Shown: piece by piece, positions 8,330 to 17,481 of the stretch
Layout of the letters: each line of letters opens with the position of its first letter
How positions within the stretch are numbered: the first letter of the stretch is position 1
Assembly: GCA_022828085.1 (NCBI GenBank)
Contig: JAJEIY010000002.1
Location: 1 to 64,000, forward strand
Length of the DNA stretch: 64,000 nt
Source of the DNA: Acidobacteriota bacterium
Lineage (GTDB): Bacteria; Acidobacteriota; Vicinamibacteria; Marinacidobacterales; Marinacidobacteraceae
Reading direction: 5' to 3'
The notes under the pieces: generated by a model
What the model was told of the DNA's origin: nothing
The model's input: the letters and a program-made list of their open reading frames with translations, nothing else
Database searches by the model: none
Made by a program: the position numbers and the translations under genes

Positions 8330-9583
8330 ATGGACGTAGCCCGCGAAGGAGTCGCCGAAGGCCGCCGGCGCCGGCGCCTCGTTCTGTTCGCGCTCGGTGG
8401 CGGCGGGCTGGCGGCGCTCGTCCTCTTTGCCCTCCGGCTCGCGCCCGCCGCGCCGGGCGTGGACCGCGGCACGGTGTTCGTGGACACCGTTCGGCGGGGG
8501 GAGATGCTGTTGAGCGTACGGGGACCCGGCACGCTGGTGCCGGTGGAGGTGCGGCGGGTGGCGGCCGGGAGTTCCGGGAGGGTCGCCAGGGTGCACGCGC
8601 TCCCGGGAGTCCGGGTCGAGCCCGACACGGCGATCCTCACGCTCGAGAACCCCAGCCTCGTCCAGGAGCTGACGGCGGCGGAACTCGAGCTCGCGGCTGC
8701 CGAAGCCGACCTGGACGACCGCCGCGTCCAGTTGCGCCGCCAGGTGCTGAACCAGCGGTCGGTGCTCGCTTCGGTCGAGGCCGAAGCCCGCCAGGCGGCC
8801 CTCGACGCGGAGGCGGACGCCCAGATCTACGCCGAGGGGATCATCGGCAGGATCACCCTCGAAGACAGTCAGGGCGCCGCCAGCGAACTGGAGGCGCGAG
8901 CCCGGCACGAAGCGGAACGGCTTCAACTCGCCGAAGCGGTGGCGGACGCGGAACTCGCCGCTGAAGAGGCGCGGGTGGCGCGGCTGCGGGCCGTTTTCGA
9001 CCTGAAGCGCGAACTCGTTGCCCGGCTCGAGGTGCGCGCGGGCATCGCGGGCGTCCTCCAGGAGGTGTCCGCCGAGGCAGGCCAGCAGGTGGCGGAGGGC
9101 GACAACCTGGCCCGGGTCGCCGAGCCCGCTCGCCTGAAGGCGGAACTGCGGATCGCCGAGGTCCAGGCGAAGGACATCGAGGTGGGGCAGCCGGCCCGCG
9201 TGGACACCCGGAACGGAATCGTGTCCGGACGCGTCGTCCGCGTGGAGCCGGCGGTCCGTGACGGCGCCGTGACGGTGGACGTCGCCTTCACCGAGGATCT
9301 CCCCCGCGGCGCCCGCAGCGAACTGTCCGTGGACGGCCTCGTGGAGATCGAGCGTCTCGACGACGTGCTGCACGTCGGCCGGCCCGCCTTCGGACAGGAA
9401 GGCGACGAGGTGGAGCTCTTCCGGCTGACCGGGGCAGGCGACGACGCGGTCCGGGTGCGGGTGCTGCTCGGCAAGGCCTCGGTCAACACCGTGGAGATCC
9501 GCGAGGGCCTGGGCGAGGGCGACACCGTGATCCTCTCCGACCCGTCCGCCTGGGAGGGGCACGACCGGATCCGGCTGCGCTGA
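8330..9583 (+). CDS. periplasmic adaptor (membrane fusion) subunit of an efflux system
   Basis: HlyD/AcrA-type adaptor of 417 residues that would bridge an inner-membrane exporter and the outer membrane. A basic N-terminus is followed by one membrane anchor (about 17-37), a barrel-sandwich half around residues 65-105, a long coiled-coil hairpin rich in Ala, Glu and Arg (about 108-225), and the returning lipoyl half (AGIAGVLQEVSAEAGQQVAEG). Two beta domains follow. It precedes an ABC ATPase by 71 bp, the usual partner in MacAB-like systems, but no permease gene follows. Confidence 0.85.
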   Translation: MDVAREGVAEGRRRRRLVLFALGGGGLAALVLFALRLAPAAPGVDRGTVFVDTVRRGEMLLSVRGPGTLVPVEVRRVAAGSSGRVARVHALPGVRVEPDTAILTLENPSLVQELTAAELELAAAEADLDDRRVQLRRQVLNQRSVLASVEAEARQAALDAEADAQIYAEGIIGRITLEDSQGAASELEARARHEAERLQLAEAVADAELAAEEARVARLRAVFDLKRELVARLEVRAGIAGVLQEVSAEAGQQVAEGDNLARVAEPARLKAELRIAEVQAKDIEVGQPARVDTRNGIVSGRVVRVEPAVRDGAVTVDVAFTEDLPRGARSELSVDGLVEIERLDDVLHVGRPAFGQEGDEVELFRLTGAGDDAVRVRVLLGKASVNTVEIREGLGEGDTVILSDPSAWEGHDRIRLR

Positions 9584-9654
9584 TGGCGGTGTCCGAAACA
9601 GCGATTGGGAACCCTTCGGCGTAGGGAACGTTTAGCAGCGACAAAGGAGAGCCC

Positions 9655-10338
9655 GTGTCCGACCCCGTCATCCAGTTGAGCGGCATCAGCAAGATCTTCT
9701 ATACCGACGAGGTCGAGACGCACGCGCTCTCCGAAGTGAGTCTCCGTTTCGACGCCGGCGACTACGTGGCGATCGCCGGTCCTTCCGGGTGCGGCAAGTC
9801 GACGCTGCTCTCGATCCTCGGGCTTCTGGATACCCCGAACGCGGGCCAGTACCTGCTGGGCGGCCGTTCGGTGGCGAATCTGGGCCTGACCGAACGCGCC
9901 CGGATCCGGAACCGGGAGGTCGGGTTCGTCTTCCAGGCGTTCAACCTGATCGGAGACCTGACGGTTTACGAGAACGTGGAACTGCCGCTCGTGTACCGGG
10001 GAACCCCCGGCGCCGAGCGGAAACGGCGGACGCTCGAGGCTCTCGAGCGCGTCGGGATGTCCCACCGCCGGAAGCACTTCCCTTCGCAGCTCTCGGGAGG
10101 CCAGCAGCAACGGGTGGCGGTGGCCCGGGCGGTCGTCGGGGAACCCTCGATCCTGCTCGCCGACGAACCGACGGGCAACCTCGATTCGAAGAACGGCACC
10201 GAGGTGATGGACCTGCTGGACTCGCTCCACCAGGGAGGGGCGACCATCTGCATGGTCACCCACGATCCGCGCTATGCCGGCCGAGCCGACCGGACCGTCC
10301 ATCTTTTCGACGGCCGCATCGTCCCGGACCCGGCTTAG
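9655..10338 (+). CDS. ABC transporter ATP-binding protein, MacB/LolD type
   Basis: Cytoplasmic ATPase of 227 residues that would power a MacB/FtsX-type permease. Walker A is GPSGCGKST (42-50), the Q-loop region is VGFVFQAFNLI, the signature is LSGGQQQRVAVARA, and Walker B is ILLADEPTGNLD. The GTG start at 9655 is supported by AAAGGAGA ending 5 nt upstream. It lies after the adaptor gene, yet the next gene is an unrelated ligase-like enzyme. The membrane permease must therefore be encoded elsewhere or has been lost. Confidence 0.92.
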   Translation: MSDPVIQLSGISKIFYTDEVETHALSEVSLRFDAGDYVAIAGPSGCGKSTLLSILGLLDTPNAGQYLLGGRSVANLGLTERARIRNREVGFVFQAFNLIGDLTVYENVELPLVYRGTPGAERKRRTLEALERVGMSHRRKHFPSQLSGGQQQRVAVARAVVGEPSILLADEPTGNLDSKNGTEVMDLLDSLHQGGATICMVTHDPRYAGRADRTVHLFDGRIVPDPA

Positions 10339-10403
10339 GCCACCCGAGCCCGGCCGGGGGCTTCCCGACGTCCACCCGCGCGGGCCGTAGAATTCCGGAC
10401 CTT

Positions 10404-12296
10404 ATGGGTCGGCTCGACGCACGGGCGGTTTCCGGCGAGGAGCTCCGCCGCTTCGAGAAAAGGTTGTTCACCGATCTCCGCAAGCTCAGCGCGATGATCG
10501 GGGAGGGCAGGATCGAGGAGGGCGTCTATCGGGTCGGGGTGGAACAGGAGATGTTCCTGATCGGGGAGGGGAACCGTCCCGCGCCGATGGCGATGGAGGT
10601 CCTGAAGGAGCTGAACGACCCCTCGTTCACCACCGAGATCGCCCGCTTCAACCTCGAGGCGAACCTCGAACCGATGATGATGTCCGGCGACCTCCTGTCG
10701 CGGACGGAGAAGCGTCTCGAGGAAGTCATGTCCGCCGCCGCGGAAGCGGCGCGCCGCGTGGGGGTGGACGTCTGCCTGACCGGGATTCTCCCCACCCTGC
10801 GGCTCTCGGACATGACGCTCGACAACATGACGCCGCTGGCGCGCTACCACGTTCTCAACGAGGCGCTGAGCCGCCTCCGGGGAAACGAGCCGTACCACCT
10901 CCACATGGCGGGGGCCGACGAGATCCACTCGACCCACGACAACGTGATGCCCGAGGGCTGCAACGCCAGCTTCCAGATTCACCTGCAGGTGGGCGCCTCC
11001 GAGTTCACCCGGCTCTACAACCTGGCGCAGCTCGTGACCGCCCCCATCCTCGCGTGTTCCCCCAACTCACCCCTGCTCTTCGGACGCCGGCTCTGGCGGG
11101 AGACCCGGATCGGCCTCTTCCAGCAGAGTCTCGATACCCGCGGCGCCCGCGCCACCGAGCGCCAGCGCGACGCGCGCGGCGCCTTCGGCCGCGACTGGGT
11201 GAGCGGGGGCGTCCTCGAGATCCTGCGGGAGAACATCACCCACCACTCGGTGCTGCTCGACGCCGGCGGTGACGACGAGGTTGACGAGGATCCGCCCCGG
11301 TTGTCGGCCCTCCAACTCCATAACGGCACGGTCTGGCGCTGGAACCGCCCCTGCTACGGCATTACCGACGGCAAGCCGCACCTGCGCATCGAGAGCCGCT
11401 ATCTGCCGTCCGGACCCACCATTCCGGACGAGGTGGCGAACATGGCGTTGTGGCTCGGCCTCATGAGCGCGCTCTCCGGCGACGGTGTCGAGCCGCACGA
11501 GGCCATGCCCTTCGCGGACGTCTCCGAGAACTTCCTCGCCGCCAGCCGGCTGGGGCTGAAAGCGGAGTTGACGTGGCTCCACGGGAAGCACTGGCCGGTG
11601 CGGGATCTCCTGATCGAGGAACTGCTCCCCAGGGCGCGCGAGGGCCTCGAACGGAAGCAGGTGGACGCCCGGGACATCGACCACTACATCGGCATCGTCG
11701 AGGAAAGGGTGCGGACCGGTCGTTCGGGAGCGCGCTGGATGCTCGAAGGCTATGAGTCGCTCCGCCCGCACGCCTCCCTTTCGGAGCGGTTGAGCGCGAT
11801 CACCGGCGCGGCCCGCCGCCAGCAGGGGGCCGGCGTTCCGGTGGCGCGCTGGGAGCCTCCGACGCTCAGCGATTCGGGCGGCTGGAAGCACCACTACCTG
11901 CGGGTCGAGCAGTTCATGACCCGGGACATCCTCACCGTCCACCCCGACGAATCCGTCCGCCGGGCCGCCATCCTCATGGACTGGGGCCGGATCCGGCACG
12001 TCCCCGTCGAGGAGGACGAGAAGCTGGTGGGGATCGTCTCCTATCGGACCATCATCAAGCTGGTCGCGGAGAGCGGTCTCGACGAGGACGAGTTCCTGCC
12101 GGTGCGCGAGGTGATGAAGACGGATCCGATCAGCATTCCGCCCTCGACGCCGTCGATGGCGGCGATCCGCCTGATGAACGAAAAGGGCGTGGGATCGCTT
12201 CCGGTCGTGGAGGACGGCCGGCTGGTGGGCATCGTCACCGAGCACGACTTCACGATGATCGCGCGCGGCCTCCTCGAAGAGAAACTCGCGGGTTAG
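10404..12296 (+). CDS. glutamate-cysteine ligase family 2-like enzyme fused to two CBS domains
   Basis: A 630-residue protein. The N-terminal part (about 20-480) resembles the GCS2/YbdK branch of carboxylate-amine ligases: VGVEQEMFLI near residue 48 carries the conserved Glu pair of the ATP/metal site, and NASFQIHLQV, HNGTVWRWNRPCYG and HLRIESRYLPSGPT follow. The C-terminal 127 residues are a CBS pair (about 504-556 and 568-625) with MTRDILTVHPDES and VMKTDPISIPPSTP, each ending in LVGIV. CBS pairs usually bind adenosyl ligands and regulate activity, so this looks like a nucleotide-sensing ligase. Whether it makes gamma-glutamylcysteine is unproven. The ATG at 10404 is 65 bp after the ABC ATPase gene. 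Confidence 0.85.
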   Translation: MGRLDARAVSGEELRRFEKRLFTDLRKLSAMIGEGRIEEGVYRVGVEQEMFLIGEGNRPAPMAMEVLKELNDPSFTTEIARFNLEANLEPMMMSGDLLSRTEKRLEEVMSAAAEAARRVGVDVCLTGILPTLRLSDMTLDNMTPLARYHVLNEALSRLRGNEPYHLHMAGADEIHSTHDNVMPEGCNASFQIHLQVGASEFTRLYNLAQLVTAPILACSPNSPLLFGRRLWRETRIGLFQQSLDTRGARATERQRDARGAFGRDWVSGGVLEILRENITHHSVLLDAGGDDEVDEDPPRLSALQLHNGTVWRWNRPCYGITDGKPHLRIESRYLPSGPTIPDEVANMALWLGLMSALSGDGVEPHEAMPFADVSENFLAASRLGLKAELTWLHGKHWPVRDLLIEELLPRAREGLERKQVDARDIDHYIGIVEERVRTGRSGARWMLEGYESLRPHASLSERLSAITGAARRQQGAGVPVARWEPPTLSDSGGWKHHYLRVEQFMTRDILTVHPDESVRRAAILMDWGRIRHVPVEEDEKLVGIVSYRTIIKLVAESGLDEDEFLPVREVMKTDPISIPPSTPSMAAIRLMNEKGVGSLPVVEDGRLVGIVTEHDFTMIARGLLEEKLAG

Positions 12297-12306
12297 CGGC
12301 GGAAAC

Positions 12307-12360
12307 GGCTTGGAACGCCGGTCTCCGACCGGCACGCGCGGTGCTCCGCGCCGCGCACGT
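12307..12360. repeat. single left arm of the MITE-like repeat family (copy E)
   Basis: Begins GGCTTGGAACGCCGGTCTCC and continues into GACCGGCACGCG, identical to the 32-bp terminal repeat of the full element at 29006. The second hairpin follows (GCGGTGC, loop TCC, near-complement). It sits between the converging ends of the ligase-CBS gene (stop at 12296) and the BNR protein (stop at 12396). It could fold as RNA from either strand and act like a bidirectional terminator. Confidence 0.85.
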
Positions 12361-12395
12361 CGCAACCCGACGCTGCCTCACGGCAACGCGGATCG

Positions 12396-15300
12396 TTACC
12401 GCGACCCCCTTTCTCCCGTCGGCGCCACCGGCGGCAGGCCCGCTCCGGAGAGCTGATCGTTGAAGGCGTCGAGTTCGTCACCGGTGAGCTGACCGAGCAT
12501 CTCCCGCGTCTCGGCGAGTTCTTCTTCGTAGAGTGCGAGCACTTCCAGGTGCTGATCCGTCGGCCGGTGGTCGCTTCCGCCGATGTAGCCGTGCAGGCTG
12601 CTCAGCTTGGCGTGGAGCCGCCGCGGCCAGCGGAGGGTGTCCTGGCCGGCATTGCCGCCGGTCAGCCGTAGTTCGAAGAAGCGCGCCTCGAGTTCCATGA
12701 GGGCGCTGTCGTATTCGCCCGCGGCGACGTCCACGGTCGCGGCGAGCGCGCCGGCCAGGGCGCGCCGGTCCGCCGTCTGCTTCCGGAGCCATTCGATCTC
12801 CTCGATCATGACGCCGACTTCACGGACCATCTCCTGGATCCTCAGCAGCGTCTCCACCTGCCCGGGGATCTCGGCCCCCGCATGGGGCGCTTCGGGGTCC
12901 GCGTGGACGGTCAGCGGTTGCTCCAGCGCCTCCTCGCCGAGGTTCAGCCGCACCGTGTAGTCCCCCGGCGCGAGCAGGGTGGCGACCGGCCGCGATTCGG
13001 TCAGCAAGCGGAAGCCGCGCGCCGGCAGGACCTGGTGCGGGCTGTCGAGCGGCGGCGTGCGGAGGCGCGGCCTCCGGGTCGGTTCGTTCCGGAGGTCCCA
13101 CACCACCCGGTGGAGTCCGGCGTCGCCGTCACCTGCGAGAGTGCGAACGACGTCTCCGCTTTGGTTCACGATCTCGATGGATACGCCGTCCGGCTCGTCC
13201 TCGGCCAGCCGGTAGTGGACCGTCGCCCCGTACGGCGGGTTCTCGCCGGCGCCGGGGTCCTCGGGCTGACTCATGGGGGTGGGGCGCATCCGGAAACGCC
13301 AGGCCTCCCGGGGCGCGAACAGATGGGCCGGGACCGCCGCCGCGGCCGTCAACTCCCGGAGGGGCGTGATGTCGTCGAGGATCCAGAACCCGCGCCCGTA
13401 AGTGGCCGCCACCAGGTCCGAGAACCGTTCCTGGATCGTCAGCCAGTGGACCGGGGCGTGGGGCAGGTTCGACTGCAGCGACTCGAACGTCTCGCCGTCG
13501 TCGAAGGACACGTAGACCGCGTTTTCGGTCCCGAGGAACAGGAGCCCTGGACGCACCGGGTCCTCGCGGATGGTGTGGGCGTAGCTGTGGGTGTGCTGCG
13601 GAATGTCCTCCCCGAGCCGCCGCCAGCTCGCGCCGAAGTCCTCGGTCTTGAAGGCGTAGGTGTTCGTGTCGCCGATCTGGTGGAGGTCCACCGTCACGTA
13701 GGCGGCGCCGGCGGCGCGGCGCGAGGGCTCGATGTTGGAGTACGTGCCGAGCGGCGGGAGCCCGGGGAGGTTCCCGGAAACGTCGTCCCAGGATTCCCCG
13801 GCGTCTCGGGAGACGTGGATCTTCCCGTCGTTGCTGCCCGCCCAGAGCACCCCGGCCGTATGGGGCGACTCCGCCAGTGAGAACAGCACCGCCGCGTAGG
13901 TGGGGCTAACGTCGTCGTAGGTGAGCCCGCCGGTCTTGAGCTGGAGGTCCGGGTCGTCGGTCGTCAGGTCGGGGCTGATGGTCTCCCAGCTCTGCCCGCC
14001 GTCGGTGGTGACGTGGACGCGCTGGCTGCCCGCGTACACCCGGTCGGAGTCGTGCGGGGAAATGTGGATGGGGAACGTCCACTGGAAACGGTCCCGCAAC
14101 TCGCCGGCGGCCCAGCCCTCGGGGTTGTCGGGCCAGACGCTCACGTTGCGCGCCTGCCCGGTGCGGTCCTCGTAGCGTTCCAGGATGCCCTCGTAGCAGC
14201 CGGACCAGATGACCCCCGGATCGTTCGGGTCCGGGATCGCGAAGCCGGATTCGCATCCCCCCACCGGCGCCCAGGCGCCGATCGGGATCCCGCCGCCGGT
14301 GAGGCTGTTCGACGGACCGCGCGAGGAGGGTCCGTCCTGGCGGTTCCCCATGACGCGATAAGGAATCCCGTTGTCCGTGTAGACGTGGTACATCTGCGCG
14401 ATCGGCAGGCGCGGGCGCTGCCAGGTCTCCCCCCGGTTTGTGGAGATGCTCACGCCGCCGTCGTGGCCCACGATCATCCGGTCCGGCTGGTCGGGCGCGA
14501 TCCACATGTCGTGGTGATCACCGCCCGAGTTGTTCAGGAAGGTGGTGAGCCCGCCGTCAAGCGTGGTCGTGTGGCGGGTGGCGAGAAAGTGCGCTTCGTC
14601 GGCGTCGTCGGGGGCGGCCACCACCCGGGTGTAGTAGTGGGGCCGCTGCATCAGCGTGTGGTCCCGGCTTGCCAGCTCCCAGGTGCCCCCGCCGTCGTCC
14701 GACCGCCAGAGCACGCCGTCCTGTTCATCCAGCGGAGCGAAGGCCTCGTTGGAACTGGTCTCGATGAGCGCGTAGATGCGGCGCGGGTCGGCCGCGGTCA
14801 ATGACAGCGCGACCTTGCCCCAGGGACGTGCGGGCAGCCCGTTCCCCTCGAGCCGCTCCCAGGTATCCCCGCCGTCCCGGCTGCGGAAGATGCCGCTGCC
14901 GGGGCCGCCGCTCTCGCGGCCCCAGGTCCACATCCGCATCTGCCACATCCCGGCGAACAGCAGGGCCGGGTTCGCCGGGCTGATGACGATCTCCGAGGCG
15001 CCCGTGTTCTCGTCCACGAAGAGCACCCGTTCCCAGGTCCCGCCGCCGTCCGTCGTCCGGAAGATCCCGCGTTCTTCCTGCGGGGCGTAGAGGTGGCCGA
15101 GCGCCGCCACCCAGGCGGTCTCGGGGTCCGTCGGGTGGGTGACGATCCGGGAGATGCGGCCGCTCGGCTCGAGTCCGGTGTGGGTCCAGGTCGCGCCGGC
15201 GTCGGTGGACCGGTACACCCCGTTTCCGAGCGAGACGTTGCTGCGAATGTGCGCCTCTCCGGTGCCGGCCCACACCACGTTCGGGTCCGCGGTGGAGACC

Positions 15301-15563
15301 GCAATGGCGCCGACCGAGAGGACCGGCTGGTCGTCGAAGACCGGCGTCCAGTGAACCCCGCCGTCGGTGGTCTTGAAGACGCCGCCGGAAGCCGCGCCGA
15401 AGTAGTAGGTGTTGGGGTCTCCCGGGATGCCGTACACGGCGGACACCCGGTTCCCGACGGGACCGATGTGACGCCAGCGCAGAGCGTCGAAGCGGCCCGC
15501 GGCGGCGGACGAAGCGGTGCCGCCAAAAAGCAGGACAAGGGTGAGTAGGGCGGAGGTGCGCAT
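12396..15563 (-). CDS. exported VPS10/sortilin-like BNR-repeat protein
   Basis: A large exported beta-propeller protein (1055 residues). After a signal peptide (MRTSALLTLVLLFGG..., residues 1-24) there are many BNR/Asp-box repeats (TTDGG-x-x-W, SRDGGDTWE, TDAGATW, TTDGGQSWE) between about residues 40 and 680. This is the pattern of sortilin/VPS10-type propellers and so-called exported glycosyl hydrolases of Acidobacteriota. A beta-sandwich and a helical C-terminal region (about 860-1050) follow. No catalytic residues can be assigned; binding to peptides or glycans is plausible. The start at 15563 is chosen for the signal peptide; an in-frame ATG at 15587 would add eight residues. It converges on the ligase-CBS gene with repeat arm E between them. 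Confidence 0.85.
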   Translation of the reverse strand: MRTSALLTLVLLFGGTASSAAAGRFDALRWRHIGPVGNRVSAVYGIPGDPNTYYFGAASGGVFKTTDGGVHWTPVFDDQPVLSVGAIAVSTADPNVVWAGTGEAHIRSNVSLGNGVYRSTDAGATWTHTGLEPSGRISRIVTHPTDPETAWVAALGHLYAPQEERGIFRTTDGGGTWERVLFVDENTGASEIVISPANPALLFAGMWQMRMWTWGRESGGPGSGIFRSRDGGDTWERLEGNGLPARPWGKVALSLTAADPRRIYALIETSSNEAFAPLDEQDGVLWRSDDGGGTWELASRDHTLMQRPHYYTRVVAAPDDADEAHFLATRHTTTLDGGLTTFLNNSGGDHHDMWIAPDQPDRMIVGHDGGVSISTNRGETWQRPRLPIAQMYHVYTDNGIPYRVMGNRQDGPSSRGPSNSLTGGGIPIGAWAPVGGCESGFAIPDPNDPGVIWSGCYEGILERYEDRTGQARNVSVWPDNPEGWAAGELRDRFQWTFPIHISPHDSDRVYAGSQRVHVTTDGGQSWETISPDLTTDDPDLQLKTGGLTYDDVSPTYAAVLFSLAESPHTAGVLWAGSNDGKIHVSRDAGESWDDVSGNLPGLPPLGTYSNIEPSRRAAGAAYVTVDLHQIGDTNTYAFKTEDFGASWRRLGEDIPQHTHSYAHTIREDPVRPGLLFLGTENAVYVSFDDGETFESLQSNLPHAPVHWLTIQERFSDLVAATYGRGFWILDDITPLRELTAAAAVPAHLFAPREAWRFRMRPTPMSQPEDPGAGENPPYGATVHYRLAEDEPDGVSIEIVNQSGDVVRTLAGDGDAGLHRVVWDLRNEPTRRPRLRTPPLDSPHQVLPARGFRLLTESRPVATLLAPGDYTVRLNLGEEALEQPLTVHADPEAPHAGAEIPGQVETLLRIQEMVREVGVMIEEIEWLRKQTADRRALAGALAATVDVAAGEYDSALMELEARFFELRLTGGNAGQDTLRWPRRLHAKLSSLHGYIGGSDHRPTDQHLEVLALYEEELAETREMLGQLTGDELDAFNDQLSGAGLPPVAPTGERGSR

Positions 15564-15610
15564 GGTCAGCCGCAGAGTTTCCCGCATCCGAGCTGCCGGC
15601 CTTATCGGGA

Positions 15611-16867
15611 CTATCCGAACAGGCGATGGACGGGCACGGCCCAAACACCGCCTCCGAGGTCCGTGATGTCCTCCCCCCGGTGGACCACGAGGCCTCCCAC
15701 CCACTGATCGTCGAGCGCCGCCCCGAGCGCCCGGAGCGCGGAGGCGTCGCGATGGACGATTCTGCCGCGGTTCTTCACCTCGATCCCGATCAGTCCGCGG
15801 GGGGTGGTCACCAGCAGGTCGATCTCCCTGCCGTTCCGGGTGCGGTAGAAGGAGAGCGGCGTGTCGCGCGCCAGCGTGTCCACCCATTTCCGCGCCTCCG
15901 AAACCACCAGCGACTCGAACAGCGGCCCGGTCAGCTCCCCGGAATAGCCGGTTTCCTGGCGAAGCAGCCCCAGGTCCATCCAGTGGATCTTCGGGGTCTT
16001 GATCGTGGCGCTGGTGAGATTCGCGCTGTACGGCGGAAGCAGGATGACCTGGTAGGAGAGGCGCAGGTACTCCAGATACCGCCGTACCGTCGCCGTGCCG
16101 AGTCCGGCGTCGCGCGCGAGCTCGGCGTAGTGCAGCAGTCCCGAGGTCCGCAGCATGGCGAGACGCTGGAGCTTGCGGAAGGGAAGGAGATCGGAGATCC
16201 GTCCGAGATCGGCCAGATCACGCTCGAGGAAAGTCTGCTGGTAGGAACGTAGCCACTCACGCCGGTCCTCGTCATCGAGCGACAGGAGTTCCGGCATTCC
16301 GCCCCAGGCGGCAAGGTGGTCGAAGGCCTCGGCCCGCGCGGCCGCCTCCGCTCCGAGCAGCCGCGGCGGCTCGGCGAGCAGCATCTCGGCGAAGTCCTCC
16401 GGAGCGGTGATGAGGCGGTCGAACAGGGGCCGCGGAGGCGGCGTTCCCGCCGGTGCGCCGATCTCGGAGAGCGTGAGGGGCCACAGCTCGTACACGAAGG
16501 CCCGCCCCGCCAGCGACTCGCGCACCTGGCGGAGCAGCAGCACCCGGGACGAACCGAGCAGCACCGAGAAGCGCACGGCGTTCTCGTCGTAGGCGTACTT
16601 CACCTTGTCGAAGACCCCCGGCTCTTTCTGGGCCTCGTCGATGAGCGCCGGCCCGACCGTCCTGCCCCAGGCGGAGGTGTGCAGGCTCCGGACGCTCTCC
16701 CGCTCCTCGATGGCGTCGAGGTTGACGTAGCGGAGATCCGGGTACAGCTCGCGCGCGAGGGTTGTCTTCCCCGTCTGGCGCGCCCCGGTGATGACGACCA
16801 GTCGCCGCCGGTCGCTGGGCGGCGTCCGGGTGCCCAGCCACCGAAAACGCCGTAAATTCGTCTGCAT
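15611..16867 (-). CDS. AAA-family ATPase with C-terminal DUF4143 domain
   Basis: A 418-residue protein of the AAA_14/DUF4143 family. Walker A is GARQTGKTT (28-36), and Walker B lies in PALIDEAQKEP. The C-terminal DUF4143 part carries a PD-(D/E)xK-like nuclease pattern: EIDLLVTTPRGLIGIEVKNRG, with D, E and K in the expected order. The family is widespread in accessory gene pools and suspected to act in toxin-like or defence roles, but function is not established. The ATG at 16867 lies in an AT-richer gap, 121 bp from a decayed relative at 16989 on the other strand. Confidence 0.85.
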   Translation of the reverse strand: MQTNLRRFRWLGTRTPPSDRRRLVVITGARQTGKTTLARELYPDLRYVNLDAIEERESVRSLHTSAWGRTVGPALIDEAQKEPGVFDKVKYAYDENAVRFSVLLGSSRVLLLRQVRESLAGRAFVYELWPLTLSEIGAPAGTPPPRPLFDRLITAPEDFAEMLLAEPPRLLGAEAAARAEAFDHLAAWGGMPELLSLDDEDRREWLRSYQQTFLERDLADLGRISDLLPFRKLQRLAMLRTSGLLHYAELARDAGLGTATVRRYLEYLRLSYQVILLPPYSANLTSATIKTPKIHWMDLGLLRQETGYSGELTGPLFESLVVSEARKWVDTLARDTPLSFYRTRNGREIDLLVTTPRGLIGIEVKNRGRIVHRDASALRALGAALDDQWVGGLVVHRGEDITDLGGGVWAVPVHRLFG

Positions 16868-16988
16868 AGAAAACGATTTTACGGGTAATTGGAACGACTC
16901 ACAACGGAGCCGGAATACACCCATCCAAATACGTCCGTGTACCGGGGACCAATTGATGTGTTCTTGTCCTCAGAACAAGGACGGAACC

Positions 16989-17279
16989 ATGACGTCAGGC
17001 CTTGACGTCCGCTACGTGCGGACTCCGAAGCGCCGTGAAGTGGATTCCCTCGCCCGGAAGGCCGACGGGTCGGCCGGACTCATCCATGTCGCCGCCGACG
17101 TTTCCGACCCGGTGACCGAGGAGCGCGAACTCCGCGCTCTTGAAGAAGCGGGTGAGATGTTCCCCGAAGCCGGGAAACGGCTCCTGACGCTCACCGCCGA
17201 CGGGCTGCCGCCGAACGCACCGCCGGATGTCGTCGCCCGGCCGGCTTATGAGTGGATGCTCACCCCTCCGGAGCGGTGA
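16989..17279 (+). pseudogene. C-terminal remnant of a second DUF4143-type ATPase
   Basis: Only about 96 residues remain. They read like the end of the AAA/DUF4143 family: VRYVRTPKRREVDSLARK (the position where intact members have REVDFL), LIHVAADVSDPVTEERELRAL, LLTLTADG and RPAYEWMLTPPE. No ATPase domain is present upstream; that space is occupied by the start region of the neighbouring DUF4143 gene on the opposite strand. The family is recalled from memory, not searched. It is probably a relic, although the piece is an open frame with its own ATG. Confidence 0.65.
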
Positions 17280-17412
17280 TCAGACGGTCATCTGGCACCT
17301 GACACCGCAACTCGCTTGTGAGGTCGAACCTGTCTTGGCCGCCAGAGCGGGAGGAGCGAAGGTGCGCTCGACTGTGGATCGCCTTTGGAGAGCGTGTTTC
17401 GCGGCGCTGCGC

Positions 17413-17446
17413 GCCGCGGTGCCGGCCGGAGGCCGGCGTTCCAAGC
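17413..17446. repeat. single right arm of the MITE-like repeat family (copy F)
   Basis: Reads GCCGGCCGGAGGCCGGC followed by GTTCCAAGCC, the right-hand terminal arm with compensating base changes in the hairpin stem (GGCC/GGCC instead of GGTC/GACC). It lies in the 202-bp gap between the converging ends of the ATPase remnant (17279) and the dioxygenase gene (17482). The rest of that gap holds nothing else recognisable. Confidence 0.7.
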
Positions 17447-17481
17447 CGTTTCGTCATCATCGCGATCGTTGGGCGGTAACG

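Noticed and set aside
5866-8640. 924-codon minus-strand frame as one protein
   Set aside because: Only the last 141 codons match a family (ApaG). The rest is antisense to the phosphodiesterase and adaptor genes.
16788-17279. Longer 163-codon frame for the DUF4143 relic
   Set aside because: Its first part overlaps the coding start of the divergent ATPase and has no family similarity. Only the part from about 16989 resembles the family.
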